40,855 nt of DNA from positions 1 through 40,855 of the forward strand of contig NZ_AYVY01000021.1 of NCBI RefSeq assembly GCF_000503055.1, read 5' to 3'. The stretch is from Mesorhizobium sp. LSHC420B00. Its GTDB lineage: Bacteria > Pseudomonadota > Alphaproteobacteria > Rhizobiales > Rhizobiaceae. Of this stretch, positions 8,447-16,755 are shown piece after piece. Each line of letters begins with the position of its first letter. Positions within the stretch are counted from its first letter, which is position 1. The notes under the pieces are model-generated. The model did not search any database. It was not told where the DNA came from and saw only the letters and a program-made list of their open reading frames with translations. The position numbers were made by a program, and so were the translations under genes.

Positions 8447-9673
8447 ATGGGCAGGCTTGTGGTCTTGGCACTGGCGTTTCTGGGCTTTCTGCTGCTGCGC
8501 GCGGATGCGCAGACGGCGCGGCGCGTGGCGCTTGTGGTCGGCAACGGCAGCTACGCCAAAGCCGGCACGCTGGCCAATCCCGTCAACGATGCGCTCGACA
8601 TTGCCGACAAGCTGCGCGCCATCGGTTTCGAAGTGATCGAAGGCAACGATCTCGGCAAGCGCGAGCTCGAACGCAAGATCGGCGAATTCTCCGATGCGCT
8701 GCAGGGCGCCGGTGCCGGGCTGTTCTACTATGCCGGCCACGGCCTGCAGGTCGACGGGCGCAACTTCATCGTGCCGGTCGACGCCAGGCTGGACATGCCG
8801 GTCAAGCTCCAGCTCGAGGCCGTGCCGATCGACGAGGTCCTCGACATCATGGAGCAGCAGACCAAGGTCAGCCTGGTCTTCCTCGATGCCTGCCGCAACA
8901 ACCCGTTTGCGCGAGGTCTCAGCCGCAGCGCCACGACGCGCTCGGCGACGGCTCTCGCCGGCCTCGCCCAGTTCGAGTCGACACGCGGTTCATTCATTGC
9001 CTTCTCGACGGCGCCCGGCGCTGTGGCAATGGACGGGACGGGGCGCAACTCGCCCTTTGCGGCGGCACTTTTGCGGCATATGGCGGAGCCCGGACAGAGC
9101 ATCAACGACATGATGATCGCGGTGCGCCGCGATGTCGTTTCCGCAACGCGCGAGGCGCAGCGTCCCTGGGAGCAGGGATCGCTGCTCGAGCGTTTCGAAT
9201 TCGTGCCGGGCGGAGACAGTGCCCAGCAACCGAAACCGGCCGTCACCCCGGCGCCCGCGTCTGAGGTCGCAGCGCTCGAACGCTCCGTCGGCGACAAGGG
9301 CGCCATTGAGCAGTTTCTGCGCCACGACTATCTGACGCCTGATGCCAAGGCGATGCGCGAGACCGTCAAGCGGCTTTACGGTGCGTCGGCCACCATCTAC
9401 GGCACGCGCTACGACAGCGAGGCCATCGTCAAGGTCAAGACTGACTGGTTCGCGGAATGGGCGTCGTGGTCGTTCGGTCTTGAGCCCGGCAGCCTTGAGG
9501 TGACGCCGCACGGCAAGGACCGCGCCGATGCGGTTTTCGCCATGACCTACGATTATGTGCCGAAGGACCACTCGGCGCAGCGGCTGACCGGCAAGGCACG
9601 GGTCATGCTGGAACTCGTGCTGGCCGACGGCGAGTGGCGCGTTGCGTCGGAAACGTCGCAGGCGCTGGAATGA
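8447..9673 (+). CDS. Secreted caspase-like (peptidase C14) protein
   Basis: A 408-residue exported protein with an N-terminal caspase-like domain. A signal peptide (VVLALAFLGFLLLRADA, about residues 5-21) precedes the p20-type core: RVALVVGNGSYAKAGTLANP, then catalytic His98 in YYAGHG and catalytic Cys149 in FLDACRNNPF. Both catalytic residues are intact. The C-terminal 140 residues form an SnoaL/nuclear-transport-factor-like region that I cannot name with confidence, ending with GEWRVASETSQALE. Rhizobia commonly carry several such proteins; their targets are largely unknown. A TTGGCA - 18 nt - CTATGA pair at 8408-8437 could be its promoter. It is divergent from argJ and stands alone. Confidence 0.88.
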   Translation: MGRLVVLALAFLGFLLLRADAQTARRVALVVGNGSYAKAGTLANPVNDALDIADKLRAIGFEVIEGNDLGKRELERKIGEFSDALQGAGAGLFYYAGHGLQVDGRNFIVPVDARLDMPVKLQLEAVPIDEVLDIMEQQTKVSLVFLDACRNNPFARGLSRSATTRSATALAGLAQFESTRGSFIAFSTAPGAVAMDGTGRNSPFAAALLRHMAEPGQSINDMMIAVRRDVVSATREAQRPWEQGSLLERFEFVPGGDSAQQPKPAVTPAPASEVAALERSVGDKGAIEQFLRHDYLTPDAKAMRETVKRLYGASATIYGTRYDSEAIVKVKTDWFAEWASWSFGLEPGSLEVTPHGKDRADAVFAMTYDYVPKDHSAQRLTGKARVMLELVLADGEWRVASETSQALE

Positions 9674-9676
9674 ACA

Positions 9677-9913
9677 TCACCGGACCGCTGGGTTAATGAA
9701 CCCGCGAAACGCCCGCTGCACGCCCGGAATCAGTCCCCAGATCATGATCGAGACCATCAGCGGCGCGATGACCAGTGTACGCTGCCAGCTTTGCCACTCC
9801 TTGGTCAGCGGAAAAACCATGTACAAAATGGCAGTGATCAGCGGGTAGACGCCGAGCAGCACCAGCAGGGCGAAGCGCAAGCGCGAAAAACGCGTGGCGA
9901 CAGTCGAGGTCAT
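9677..9913 (-). CDS. Small two-TM membrane protein
   Basis: A 78-residue hypothetical inner-membrane protein with two predicted helices, LRFALLVLLGVYPLITAILYMVF (about 12-34) and TLVIAPLMVSIMIWGLIPG (about 46-64). I do not recognise a named family beyond similar small proteins in rhizobia. It is divergent from the TetR gene at 10025 and its start lies 20 bp from a perfect palindrome at 9933-9946, so it is the likely target of that repressor. GGAGAAC lies shortly before the ATG at 9913. Its stop lies 3 bp from the end of the caspase-like gene on the other strand. Confidence 0.72.
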   Translation of the reverse strand: MTSTVATRFSRLRFALLVLLGVYPLITAILYMVFPLTKEWQSWQRTLVIAPLMVSIMIWGLIPGVQRAFRGFINPAVR

Positions 9914-9932
9914 TGCTGTTCTCCTTACCGTT

Positions 9933-9968
9933 ACGGAACGTTCCGTTACATATGAAACGGATCGTTTC
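9933..9968. promoter_or_regulatory. Probable TetR operators in divergent promoter region
   Basis: Two dyads lie between the divergent small membrane protein and the TetR gene. ACGGAACGTTCCGT (9933-9946) is a perfect 14-bp palindrome; GAAACG-GAT-CGTTTC (9954-9968) is a perfect 6-bp inverted repeat with a 3-nt centre. Both share the element AACG/CGTT and could bind the same dimer. The position, between two divergent starts, is typical of TetR autoregulation. Binding is inferred. Confidence 0.6.
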
Positions 9969-10024
9969 GTTTCGTCAAGGGGCTGTGTATGATGGCTGCT
10001 GAGATCATCGGCAAGGAAGACGAG

Positions 10025-10681
10025 ATGGGCGAAACCACCGATCCCGGGCGCAAATCAGCCGGCGCACGGCGCAGCCCCGAAAGCGCCGATGCCATTCTCG
10101 ACGCCGCCGAAGCGGTACTGGTCGAAGCCGGTTATTCCGGCTTCTCCATCGAGGCGGTGGCGCGGCGGGCGCGCGCCGGAAAACCGACGATCTATCGCTG
10201 GTGGCCAAGCAAGGCCGCTCTGCTGCTCGACGTCTACCAGCGGCAAAAGCGTGTCGACAATCCCGACACCGGGAACCTTGAGCAGGACCTCGTCGGCTTC
10301 CTGAAGAGCTTGTTTGCGCACTGGCGCGACACATCGTCGGGCAGCGTGTTCAGATCGCTGATTGCCGAGGCGCAGTCGGACGAAAAAGCGGCCGCCGCCC
10401 TTGCCGAATACGCAAGAGGGCGGCGCGTCCACACCGGCCAGATGGTCGAACGCGCCAAGGCAAGGGGAGAGGTGGCAGCCGACGTCGATGCCACTGTCGT
10501 CGCCGACCTGATCGGCTCGTACGCCTGGACGCATCTTCTGACGAACCGCCTCGACGAGGACGAAGCGACGCTGCACAGGGCGGTCGGCTATGTCTTGAAA
10601 GGCATCGTCGCTGGCGATGCCGGCGATGCCACGGCGGTCCGGCGGCGGCGTCGACGCATCATCGTTCGCCCTACCAAATAG
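10025..10681 (+). CDS. TetR/AcrR family transcriptional regulator
   Basis: A 218-residue TetR-type repressor. The N-terminal HTH spans ADAILDAAEAVLVEAGYSGF, SIEAVARRARAGKPTIYRWW and PSKAALLLDVY; the GKPTIYRWW recognition helix is characteristic of a TetR subgroup with a C-terminal TetR_C_11/33-like domain. The C-terminal ligand-binding part is helical and ends in an unusual Arg-rich tail (RRRRRRIIVRP). The start at 10025 is preceded by AAGGA at 10013-10017 (7-nt spacing); an in-frame ATG at 9989 with a weaker AAGGGG is the alternative and would add 12 residues. Probably autoregulated through the palindromes at 9933-9968 and controlling the divergent gene. Confidence 0.88.
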   Translation: MGETTDPGRKSAGARRSPESADAILDAAEAVLVEAGYSGFSIEAVARRARAGKPTIYRWWPSKAALLLDVYQRQKRVDNPDTGNLEQDLVGFLKSLFAHWRDTSSGSVFRSLIAEAQSDEKAAAALAEYARGRRVHTGQMVERAKARGEVAADVDATVVADLIGSYAWTHLLTNRLDEDEATLHRAVGYVLKGIVAGDAGDATAVRRRRRRIIVRPTK

Positions 10682-10684
10682 AAG

Positions 10685-10710
10685 CGACAGGGCGGCAGCG
10701 CGCCCTGTCG
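10685..10710. terminator. Bidirectional terminator hairpin
   Basis: Perfect 10-bp inverted repeat CGACAGGGCG (10685-10694) with its complement at 10701-10710 and a 6-nt loop. It occupies the 43-bp gap between the convergent TetR (ends 10681) and parvulin gene (ends 10725). U-tracts are short, as is common in high-GC genomes. Confidence 0.65.
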
Positions 10711-10724
10711 TAGCTCAATCTGGC

Positions 10725-11642
10725 CTATTTCGCGCTTTCCAGTGCGTCGACCGTCTTCTTCAGGTTGGCATCGGGGATGTCGACCTTGGCGTTGGCGCGC
10801 AGCGACTTGACCAGCGCGAAATACTTGTCGCGGATGACCGCCTGGCGGGCCTGGTCCTTGACCTCGTCGAAGGCCGGCGGCTGCTTGGTGCGCTTGTCCT
10901 CGACCTTGATGACGTGCCAGCCGAACTGCGACTGTACCGGCTGCTCGGTGTATTTGCCGACCGCCAGCGCAAACGCCGCCTTGTCGAATTCCGGCACCAT
11001 CTGGCCAGGCCCGAACCAGCCGAGATCGCCGCCGCTGGTCTTGCCGCTCGGATCGCTGGTGTGCTCGTTGGCAAGCTTCTGGAAATCGGCACCGCCGTCG
11101 AGCTGCTTGATGATGGCGTCCGCCTCTTCCTTCGTCTTCACGAGGATGTGACGGGCGTGCACCTCGTTGGTGGGCGGCGTGTTGGCGATTTCCTGGTCGT
11201 AGCGGGCGCGGACCTCGGCATCGGTAACTTTGTTGACGACGCCCTTCTCGACCATTTCGCCATGCAGCGCGCGCTGCTGCAGGAATGCCATGCGGCGCTG
11301 GAAGTCGGGATCCTTGTCGAGGCCGGTGGTCACCGCCTGGGCCGCCATCACGCGGATTTCGATCGCCGCCGACAGCGCCGCGGCGCGGCGCTGCTCGGGC
11401 GGAAGCTGCGCGAACTGCTGCGACAGCTCGCCCTCGGCAAGCCCAAGGTCTGCCTCGGTCAGCGTCTGGCCGTTGATGGTGGCGACCACGGCGTTCGGAT
11501 CGACCGGCTTGGCCGCCGGGGCGGGTGCCGCCGGCTGGGCAGGGGCGGCTTCCTGCGCCATCAACGGCGACAGCGAGAGGGCCGACAGCCCGAATGCCAG
11601 ACCAAGGCTGGCGAGCGACGCGCGGCGGAACAATACAGACAT
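10725..11642 (-). CDS. Periplasmic peptidyl-prolyl cis-trans isomerase, parvulin (PpiC) type
   Basis: A 305-residue exported foldase. A Sec signal peptide (residues 1 to about 29, ending PLMAQ) is followed by an Ala/Pro-rich linker, a SurA/PrsA-type N-terminal helical region (50-155), the parvulin domain (about 161-250, from EVHARHILVKTKEEADAIIK to FGWHVIKVED), and a C-terminal helix. The domain order is that of PrsA/SurA-like proteins that assist folding in the periplasm. The ATG at 11642 starts the signal peptide MSVLFRRASLASLGLAFGLS; longer starts extend into the divergent secA promoter region. It is divergent from secA, an arrangement typical of Rhizobiales and functionally apt because its substrates arrive by the Sec route. 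Confidence 0.9.
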   Translation of the reverse strand: MSVLFRRASLASLGLAFGLSALSLSPLMAQEAAPAQPAAPAPAAKPVDPNAVVATINGQTLTEADLGLAEGELSQQFAQLPPEQRRAAALSAAIEIRVMAAQAVTTGLDKDPDFQRRMAFLQQRALHGEMVEKGVVNKVTDAEVRARYDQEIANTPPTNEVHARHILVKTKEEADAIIKQLDGGADFQKLANEHTSDPSGKTSGGDLGWFGPGQMVPEFDKAAFALAVGKYTEQPVQSQFGWHVIKVEDKRTKQPPAFDEVKDQARQAVIRDKYFALVKSLRANAKVDIPDANLKKTVDALESAK

Positions 11643-11739
11643 TACGATTATCTCCAAAGCGGGGTAGCTAGAGCGGAATGGCTTCCAGACCAGCAGGATT
11701 GTGGCGGAATTTGGCGCGGTCGACAGGGCGAGCGCGGCG

Positions 11740-11768
11740 TTGACATCGAATGAGCCCCCTCTTATCTG
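11740..11768 (+). promoter_or_regulatory. Probable sigma-70 promoter of secA
   Basis: TTGACA at 11740-11745 and TATCTG at 11763-11768 are separated by 17 bp. They lie about 130 bp before the secA start in the region divergent from the parvulin gene. The -35 hexamer is a perfect consensus match and the -10 is weak. Position and spacing support the call; there is no experimental evidence. Confidence 0.5.
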
Positions 11769-11895
11769 TCCAACGACTTTGCGTCCAGAACCGTTTTCCG
11801 GGCGCTTTTTGCGTTTGTCCGCGTTCACGCGGATTTGATGGGGGCCGGCCGGCGCCCGTCGCAATGACTTGGAATGCTATCGAAAGGGCCATTGG

Positions 11896-14628
11896 ATGGT
11901 CAGTCTCGGCGGTCTCGCCCGTAAGGTTTTCGGCTCCTCCAACGATCGTCGGGTCAAATCGACCCGGCCGCGCGTCGAGGCGATCAATGCCATGGAAAAC
12001 GAGATGCGGGCGCTTTCCGACGCCGAGCTTCAGGCCCGCACCGACAAATTCCGCCAGGACATCGCCAACGGCGCCAGCCTCGACGACCTTCTGGTGCCGG
12101 CCTTCGCTACCGTGCGCGAGGCCGCCCGCCGCGTGCTCGGCATGCGGCCGTTCGACGTGCAGCTGATCGGCGGCATGGTGCTGCACAATGGCGGCATCGC
12201 CGAGATGCGCACCGGCGAAGGCAAGACGCTGGTGGCGACGCTGCCGGTCTACCTTAACGCGCTCGCCGGCAATGGCGTCCATGTCGTCACCGTCAACGAT
12301 TACCTGGCCACGCGCGACTCCGAATGGATGGGCCGCGTCTACAAATTCCTCGGCCTCAAGGTCGGCGTCATCGTCCACGGCCTGTCCGACGAGGAGCGCC
12401 GCGTCGCCTACGCCGCCGACGTCACCTACGCCACAAACAACGAGCTCGGCTTCGACTATCTGCGCGACAACATGAAATACGAGCGCGCCCAGATGGTGCA
12501 GCGCGGTCACAGCTACGCCATCGTCGACGAAGTCGATTCCATCCTGGTCGACGAAGCCCGCACGCCGCTGATCATTTCCGGTCCGCTCGAGGACCGTTCG
12601 GAAATGTACAACACCATCGACACCTTCATCATCCAGCTGCAGCCGCAGGACTACGAGATCGACGAGAAGCAGAAGACCTCGATCTTCACCGAAGAAGGCA
12701 CCGAGAAGCTGGAGAACATGCTGCGCGATGCCGGCCTGCTCAAGGGCGAGTCGCTCTACGACGTCGAGAATGTCGCCATCGTCCATCACGTCAACAACGC
12801 GCTGAAGGCGCACCGGCTGTTCCAGAGGGACAAGGACTATATTGTCCGCAACGGCGAGATCGTCATCATCGACGAGTTCACCGGCCGCATGATGCCCGGC
12901 CGCCGCTATTCGGAAGGCCTGCACCAGGCGCTCGAGGCCAAGGAGCATGTGGCGATCCAGCCGGAGAACCAGACGCTCGCCTCGGTCACCTTTCAGAACT
13001 ATTTCCGCCTCTACAAGAAGCTGGCCGGCATGACCGGCACGGCGCTGACCGAGGCCGAGGAATTCGCCAACATCTACAATCTCGACGTCACCGAGATCCC
13101 GACCAACCTGCCGGTCATCCGCATTGACGAGGACGACGAGGTCTACCGGACGGTAGAGGAGAAATACAAGGCGATCGTCAAGGAGATCAAGGAAGCCCGC
13201 GCCAAGGGCCAGCCGACGCTGGTCGGCACGACTTCCATCGAGAAGTCGGAGCAACTGGCTGAACGCCTGCGCAAGGAAGGTTTCAAGGATTTCGAGGTGC
13301 TGAACGCCCGCCACCACGAGCGCGAGGCGGCGATCGTCGCCCAGGCGGGCAAACCGGGCGCCATCACCATCGCCACCAACATGGCCGGCCGCGGCACCGA
13401 CATCCAGCTCGGCGGCAATGCCGACATGCGCATTGCCGAGGAGCTTGGCGACATGCCGGCCGGCCCCGAGCGCGAGGCCAGGGAAAAGGACATCCGCGAC
13501 GACATCGCCCGGCTGAAGGAAAAGGCACTCGCCGCCGGCGGTCTTTATGTGCTCGCCACCGAACGCCATGAATCGCGCCGCATCGACAACCAGTTGCGCG
13601 GCCGCTCGGGCCGCCAAGGCGATCCCGGCCGCTCGAAATTCTTCCTGTCGCTGCAGGACGACCTGATGCGCATCTTCGGCTCCGAGCGCATGGACGGCAT
13701 GCTGCAGAAACTCGGCCTCAAGGAAGACGAGGCAATCATCCATCCGTGGATCAACAAGGCGCTGGAAAAGGCGCAGAAGAAGGTCGAGGCGCGCAACTTC
13801 GACATCCGCAAGAACCTGTTGAAATATGACGACGTCTCGAACGACCAGCGCAAGGTGGTGTTCGAGCAGCGCATCGAGCTGATGGACGGCGAAGGCTTGT
13901 CCGAGACCATCACCGAGATGCGCGAAGGCGTCATCGAGGAGATCGTCGCCAAGAACATTCCCGAAAACGCCTATGCCGAGCAGTGGAACGTCGCCGGGCT
14001 CAAGGCCGAGATCGCCGAATTCCTCAATCTCGATCTGCCGGTCGAGGACTGGGTCAAAGAAGAAGGCATTGCCGAGGACGACATCCGCGAGCGCGTCAGC
14101 CAGGCTGCCGAAGCCGCCGCCAAGGAGCGCGCCGAGCGCTTCGGCCCCGACGTGATGACCTATGTCGAGCGCTCCGTGGTGCTGCAGACGCTCGACCATC
14201 TGTGGCGCGAGCACATCGTCAATCTCGACCATCTGCGCTCGGTCGTCGGCTTCCGCGGCTATGCCCAGCGCGATCCGCTGCAGGAGTACAAGGGCGAGGC
14301 GTTCGAGCTGTTCCAGGCGATGCTGGGCAATCTGCGCCAGGCCGTCACCGCGCAATTGATGCGCGTCGAGCTGGTCCGCCAGGCGGCGGACGCGCCGCCG
14401 CCCGAGGCCCCTGACATGTTCGGCAGCCATATCGACGGCAGCACCGGCGAAGACGATTTCGACGGCGGCGAGACGGCCGTGCTGGTCCGCCAGGAAAGCA
14501 ACGCCATCGTCGCCCCCGAAGACCGCGACCCGAAGAACCCGGCAACCTGGGGCAAGGTCGGCCGCAACGAGGCCTGCCCGTGCGGGTCGGGCAAGAAGTA
14601 CAAGCACTGTCATGGGGCGTTTGCGTAA
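11896..14628 (+). CDS. secA: Preprotein translocase ATPase subunit SecA
   Basis: A complete 910-residue SecA, the ATPase that drives preproteins through SecYEG. Visible motifs are Walker A TGEGKT (106-111), the DEAD-motor [20 protein letters not shown] (DEVD at 211-214), [20 protein letters not shown], the helicase motif [14 protein letters not shown], and [20 protein letters not shown]. The C-terminal SecB/phospholipid-binding zinc motif is intact with Cys894, Cys896, Cys905 and His906. The ATG at 11896 ([12 protein letters not shown]) is chosen over one at 11869, since the protein family begins there and the upstream codons are atypical. Transcribed alone, with a promoter-like pair at 11740 and a hairpin right after the stop. 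Confidence 0.98.
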   Translation: MVSLGGLARKVFGSSNDRRVKSTRPRVEAINAMENEMRALSDAELQARTDKFRQDIANGASLDDLLVPAFATVREAARRVLGMRPFDVQLIGGMVLHNGGIAEMRTGEGKTLVATLPVYLNALAGNGVHVVTVNDYLATRDSEWMGRVYKFLGLKVGVIVHGLSDEERRVAYAADVTYATNNELGFDYLRDNMKYERAQMVQRGHSYAIVDEVDSILVDEARTPLIISGPLEDRSEMYNTIDTFIIQLQPQDYEIDEKQKTSIFTEEGTEKLENMLRDAGLLKGESLYDVENVAIVHHVNNALKAHRLFQRDKDYIVRNGEIVIIDEFTGRMMPGRRYSEGLHQALEAKEHVAIQPENQTLASVTFQNYFRLYKKLAGMTGTALTEAEEFANIYNLDVTEIPTNLPVIRIDEDDEVYRTVEEKYKAIVKEIKEARAKGQPTLVGTTSIEKSEQLAERLRKEGFKDFEVLNARHHEREAAIVAQAGKPGAITIATNMAGRGTDIQLGGNADMRIAEELGDMPAGPEREAREKDIRDDIARLKEKALAAGGLYVLATERHESRRIDNQLRGRSGRQGDPGRSKFFLSLQDDLMRIFGSERMDGMLQKLGLKEDEAIIHPWINKALEKAQKKVEARNFDIRKNLLKYDDVSNDQRKVVFEQRIELMDGEGLSETITEMREGVIEEIVAKNIPENAYAEQWNVAGLKAEIAEFLNLDLPVEDWVKEEGIAEDDIRERVSQAAEAAAKERAERFGPDVMTYVERSVVLQTLDHLWREHIVNLDHLRSVVGFRGYAQRDPLQEYKGEAFELFQAMLGNLRQAVTAQLMRVELVRQAADAPPPEAPDMFGSHIDGSTGEDDFDGGETAVLVRQESNAIVAPEDRDPKNPATWGKVGRNEACPCGSGKKYKHCHGAFA

Positions 14629-14639
14629 GGCTGCGCTTT

Positions 14640-14740
14640 CCTTCTCCCCGTGATGGGGAGAAGGTGCCCTAAGGCGGGGCGGCACGGACGTCTGCGATTA
14701 GCCAATCTCCCCACCTGAGGGGGAGATGGCCGGCAGGCCA
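14640..14740. repeat. REP-like hairpin cluster downstream of secA
   Basis: Three stem-loops in 100 bp: CTTCTCCCC/GGGGAGAAG (14641-14649 and 14655-14663), ATCTCCCC/GGGGAGAT (14705-14712 and 14720-14727), and TGGCC/GGCCA (14727-14731 and 14736-14740). The wording (TTCTCCCC, GGGGGAGATGGCCGGCAGG) is that of the dispersed intergenic palindromes common in rhizobial genomes. The first stem, 12 bp after the secA stop, may also terminate secA transcription. A related unit lies at 16630-16675. Confidence 0.75.
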
Positions 14741-14908
14741 GAGGGGGGCGGTGTCCCGCCGACACCAAAATACGCATTTCGAATTTTCTGTATCTCGACC
14801 GGCGGTGGTGTTTGAGTTTGAAATCTAATAGCCGGGTGACGCACGCGCTGATGTCCGCGCTTCATGAAGATCGGAACCTGCTAAAGTGGGTAAAGACACT
14901 ACTTTGAT

Positions 14909-15859
14909 TCAATAACCCCGTTCGAGGTCGATCTTGTTGGACAGAGGCTCTCCTCTGGCGACTTGACCGCAGAGATCGGCGGCCTGGTCGATTCCAGAAT
15001 CCACCCAGAAGCTCGCGACATGAGGTGTGACGGTCACCTTGGGATGAGTCCACAACGGCGATGAAGCCTCCAGCGGTTCACGCTCAAACACGTCAAGACA
15101 AGCACCAGAAAGCTGACCTTCGTCGAGAGCGCGGATCAGGTCGGCTTCGTTGACATGCGCGCCCCTGCCGACATTCACAAGGTAGGCACCTCGCTTCATT
15201 TTTCCAAAGGCACTCAAGTTCAGTATCCCACGAGTCTCACCAGTCAGGGGAAGTGAACAGATAACGTAGTCCCGACTTGTGAGTGCGCCCGCAAGCTGGG
15301 CACGGCCAAAGTAACTGTGTATGCCAGGAAGCGTCTTTTGATGACGAGACCAGACTGCTGTGTCATAGCCAAAGTCCGCAAACAGCTTTGCGGCCCAGCC
15401 ACCGATCCGGCCCGCACCAAGCACAACTATTCTTGTCTCGGAGATCTTCCGCGGCGCGATCGGATTCCACAACTTGCGGGCTTGTAGACTCATGTAATCC
15501 GCAACATGCCGTTGCTGGCAGAGAACGCGAAGGACGATGTACTGCACCACTTCCGAAGCCTGCTCACGCGTTGCGAGCCTGATGAGCGGAACACTCTTGG
15601 GAAAGCTCTGAAGATCAATACCCTCGACACCGGCTCCCAAATAGACGACGGCGCTTAGCCCCGTCATGGCATCAAAAAAGCCAGGACTGGCGCCCTTGTC
15701 GATCAGCACAATATCTATGTCACTTTTGTTCCCGGCGTCTGGCCAAAGCCTGAACTCCAGCTGCGGCACACGGGTTTTCAGCTCAGCAGCCCACACTTGT
15801 GCATCAATGTAGTCAGGATACTCATTGACCATCAGAACGGTAATGGGCTCGCCTAACAC
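14909..15859 (-). CDS. D-2-hydroxyacid dehydrogenase (GhrA-like)
   Basis: A 316-residue NAD(P)-dependent 2-hydroxyacid dehydrogenase, most like glyoxylate/hydroxypyruvate reductase A. The Rossmann motif is VVLGAGRIGGWAAKLFADFG. The catalytic residues are Arg in LVNVGRGAHV, Glu in VFEREPLE and His in TPHVASFW. It starts with GTG at 15859 behind a strong GGGAGGGG. Its codons are less GC-rich than those of its neighbours, and it sits between REP-like hairpins and a transposase remnant, so recent acquisition is likely. It has no metabolic partner genes nearby; the substrate (glyoxylate, hydroxypyruvate or another 2-oxoacid) cannot be told. Confidence 0.86.
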   Translation of the reverse strand: MLGEPITVLMVNEYPDYIDAQVWAAELKTRVPQLEFRLWPDAGNKSDIDIVLIDKGASPGFFDAMTGLSAVVYLGAGVEGIDLQSFPKSVPLIRLATREQASEVVQYIVLRVLCQQRHVADYMSLQARKLWNPIAPRKISETRIVVLGAGRIGGWAAKLFADFGYDTAVWSRHQKTLPGIHSYFGRAQLAGALTSRDYVICSLPLTGETRGILNLSAFGKMKRGAYLVNVGRGAHVNEADLIRALDEGQLSGACLDVFEREPLEASSPLWTHPKVTVTPHVASFWVDSGIDQAADLCGQVARGEPLSNKIDLERGY

Positions 15860-16088
15860 TTCGCCCCTCCCAGATTCAGGTAATCAGGCATCCACCGGAT
15901 TACCGTTCTGTTGAGACTGAGGTTTGCGCAAACTGGCACCAGTTGCAAGATCAGACCCCGGCAAAAATGGCGTTGGTGATCCGCCAAAGCCGTGATGTCT
16001 GCCCGCTGCTGGCCGAGGATGTCGATTTCGCTTTCTTCAAGGCATAGTTCTCCCCTTGTTTTGCTGAAACGCATGACAACCGGGCCGG

Positions 16089-16255
16089 TCACGCCGGTGA
16101 TGGATGGGGCGATGGCCGGAGTTCCGCGATCAGCCGCAGGATGTCGGTGAAGAGTTGCCTCGGGATAGCGACCTCCGCATCTGGAAGGCGACATAACGCC
16201 CATGGCTGATAACCTCGGCAACGATCTTGATGAGCTTCTTTGTGAGCTGGTAAGT
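16089..16255 (-). pseudogene. Transposase C-terminal remnant (IS1380-like), frameshifted
   Basis: Read on the minus strand, 16246 downward encodes LTKKLIKIVAEVISHGRYVA then FQM, and after loss of one base near 16177 the next frame gives EVAIPRQLFTDILRLIAELR and a TGA at 16089-16091. I recall this as the C-terminal end of rhizobial DDE transposases of the IS1380 type, where FQM is followed by AEVAIP; the missing G in ATG(G)CGG explains the frameshift. Only the last 55 or so residues remain. No terminal inverted repeats could be recognised. Family assignment is from memory and should be treated as tentative. Confidence 0.5.
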
Positions 16256-16297
16256 GGTGCCAGAACATCCTTCCTGGCCTTTAGGTCCGGTTGGCAT
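16256..16297 (-). pseudogene. 5' stub of a small gene (MPTGPKGQ...) cut by the transposase remnant
   Basis: An ATG at 16297, 2 nt after the stop of the small gene at 16300-16497, begins MPTGPKGQEGCSG and then runs in frame into the transposase remnant. MPTGPKGQ is the N-terminus of a small basic rhizobial protein usually continuing KRPADVIG (recalled, not searched). The reading suggests that the original second gene of a two-gene unit was truncated by an insertion whose tail survives. GGAG lies 9 nt before the ATG. Confidence 0.4.
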
Positions 16298-16299
16298 TC

Positions 16300-16497
16300 T
16301 TAGTTCTCCGCATGGCTAAAGACGACAGCGCCGTTGTCCTTACGAACTTCAACGGACACGATTCCATCGTCACCCTTTCGGGTTTGGAACATGGAGGTTG
16401 CATGATCTTTCGCGGTCTTCTCGTCGTCGAAGATCACCTTGTCGACGATGCCCTGCCTTCCATACCAAATGACAGTGTAGACCATTGTTGCTGCCAT
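16300..16497 (-). CDS. Small conserved hypothetical protein
   Basis: A 65-residue protein beginning MAATMVYTVIWYGRQGIVDK; the core IWYGRQGIVDKVIFDDEKTA and the acidic/basic C-terminus ending VVFSHAEN look like a compact alpha/beta protein that I recall from other rhizobia without a function. The ATG at 16497 is chosen because longer starts would enter the palindromic elements at 16514-16561; an ATG at 16485 is possible. It begins 17 bp downstream of those tandem palindromes and seems to have been the first gene of a two-gene unit whose second gene is broken. Confidence 0.62.
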   Translation of the reverse strand: MAATMVYTVIWYGRQGIVDKVIFDDEKTAKDHATSMFQTRKGDDGIVSVEVRKDNGAVVFSHAEN

Positions 16498-16513
16498 GCG
16501 TTCCGCTAAGCAT

Positions 16514-16561
16514 ATAGGCGTTTTCGCATATGGGGCAAACGAGATAGGCGTTTCCGCGTAT
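16514..16561. promoter_or_regulatory. Two tandem 18-bp imperfect palindromes, probable operator
   Basis: Units 16514-16531 (ATAGGCGTTTTCGCATAT) and 16544-16561 (ATAGGCGTTTCCGCGTAT) are direct repeats with 3 differences and begin exactly 30 bp apart, close to three helical turns. Each is itself a dyad: ATAGGCG faces CGCATAT or CGCGTAT around a 4-nt centre. They lie 17 bp before the start of the small gene at 16497, where a promoter is expected, so a repressor or activator site for two dimers on one DNA face is likely. No regulator gene is adjacent. Confidence 0.55.
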
Positions 16562-16629
16562 TTCAAACTGAGACACTAAAGAGCAGGGTGAAGGGTTGCG
16601 CGAATGATGAATATGAAGCAGCGCGCCGC

Positions 16630-16675
16630 CCCTCATCCGCCTGCCGGCACCTTCTCCCCGTGAACGGGGCGAAGG
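16630..16675. repeat. REP-like hairpin unit
   Basis: The stretch CCTCATCCGCCTGCCGGCAC followed by CCTTCTCCCCGT, GA and ACGGGGCGAAGG (stem 16650-16674, one mismatch) is the classic rhizobial REP wording. It shares CCTTCTCCCCGTGA with the hairpin after secA at 14640. Confidence 0.75.
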
Positions 16676-16755
16676 AACACCCACCCAACCGTTTCTTAAT
16701 GTGTTTTCGCTACACGCATAGCCAGAAAAGAAGCGGAAAACGGAGTGTGATCGGG

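Noticed and set aside
11668..14685. A 1005-codon open frame antisense to secA
   Set aside because: It mirrors the codon bias of secA; the protein is Asp/Val/Gln/His-rich without domains, while the plus strand has a perfect SecA.
15853..16221. A 122-codon minus-strand frame upstream of the dehydrogenase
   Set aside because: It crosses the frameshifted transposase remnant in the wrong frame, and the rest resembles no protein I know.
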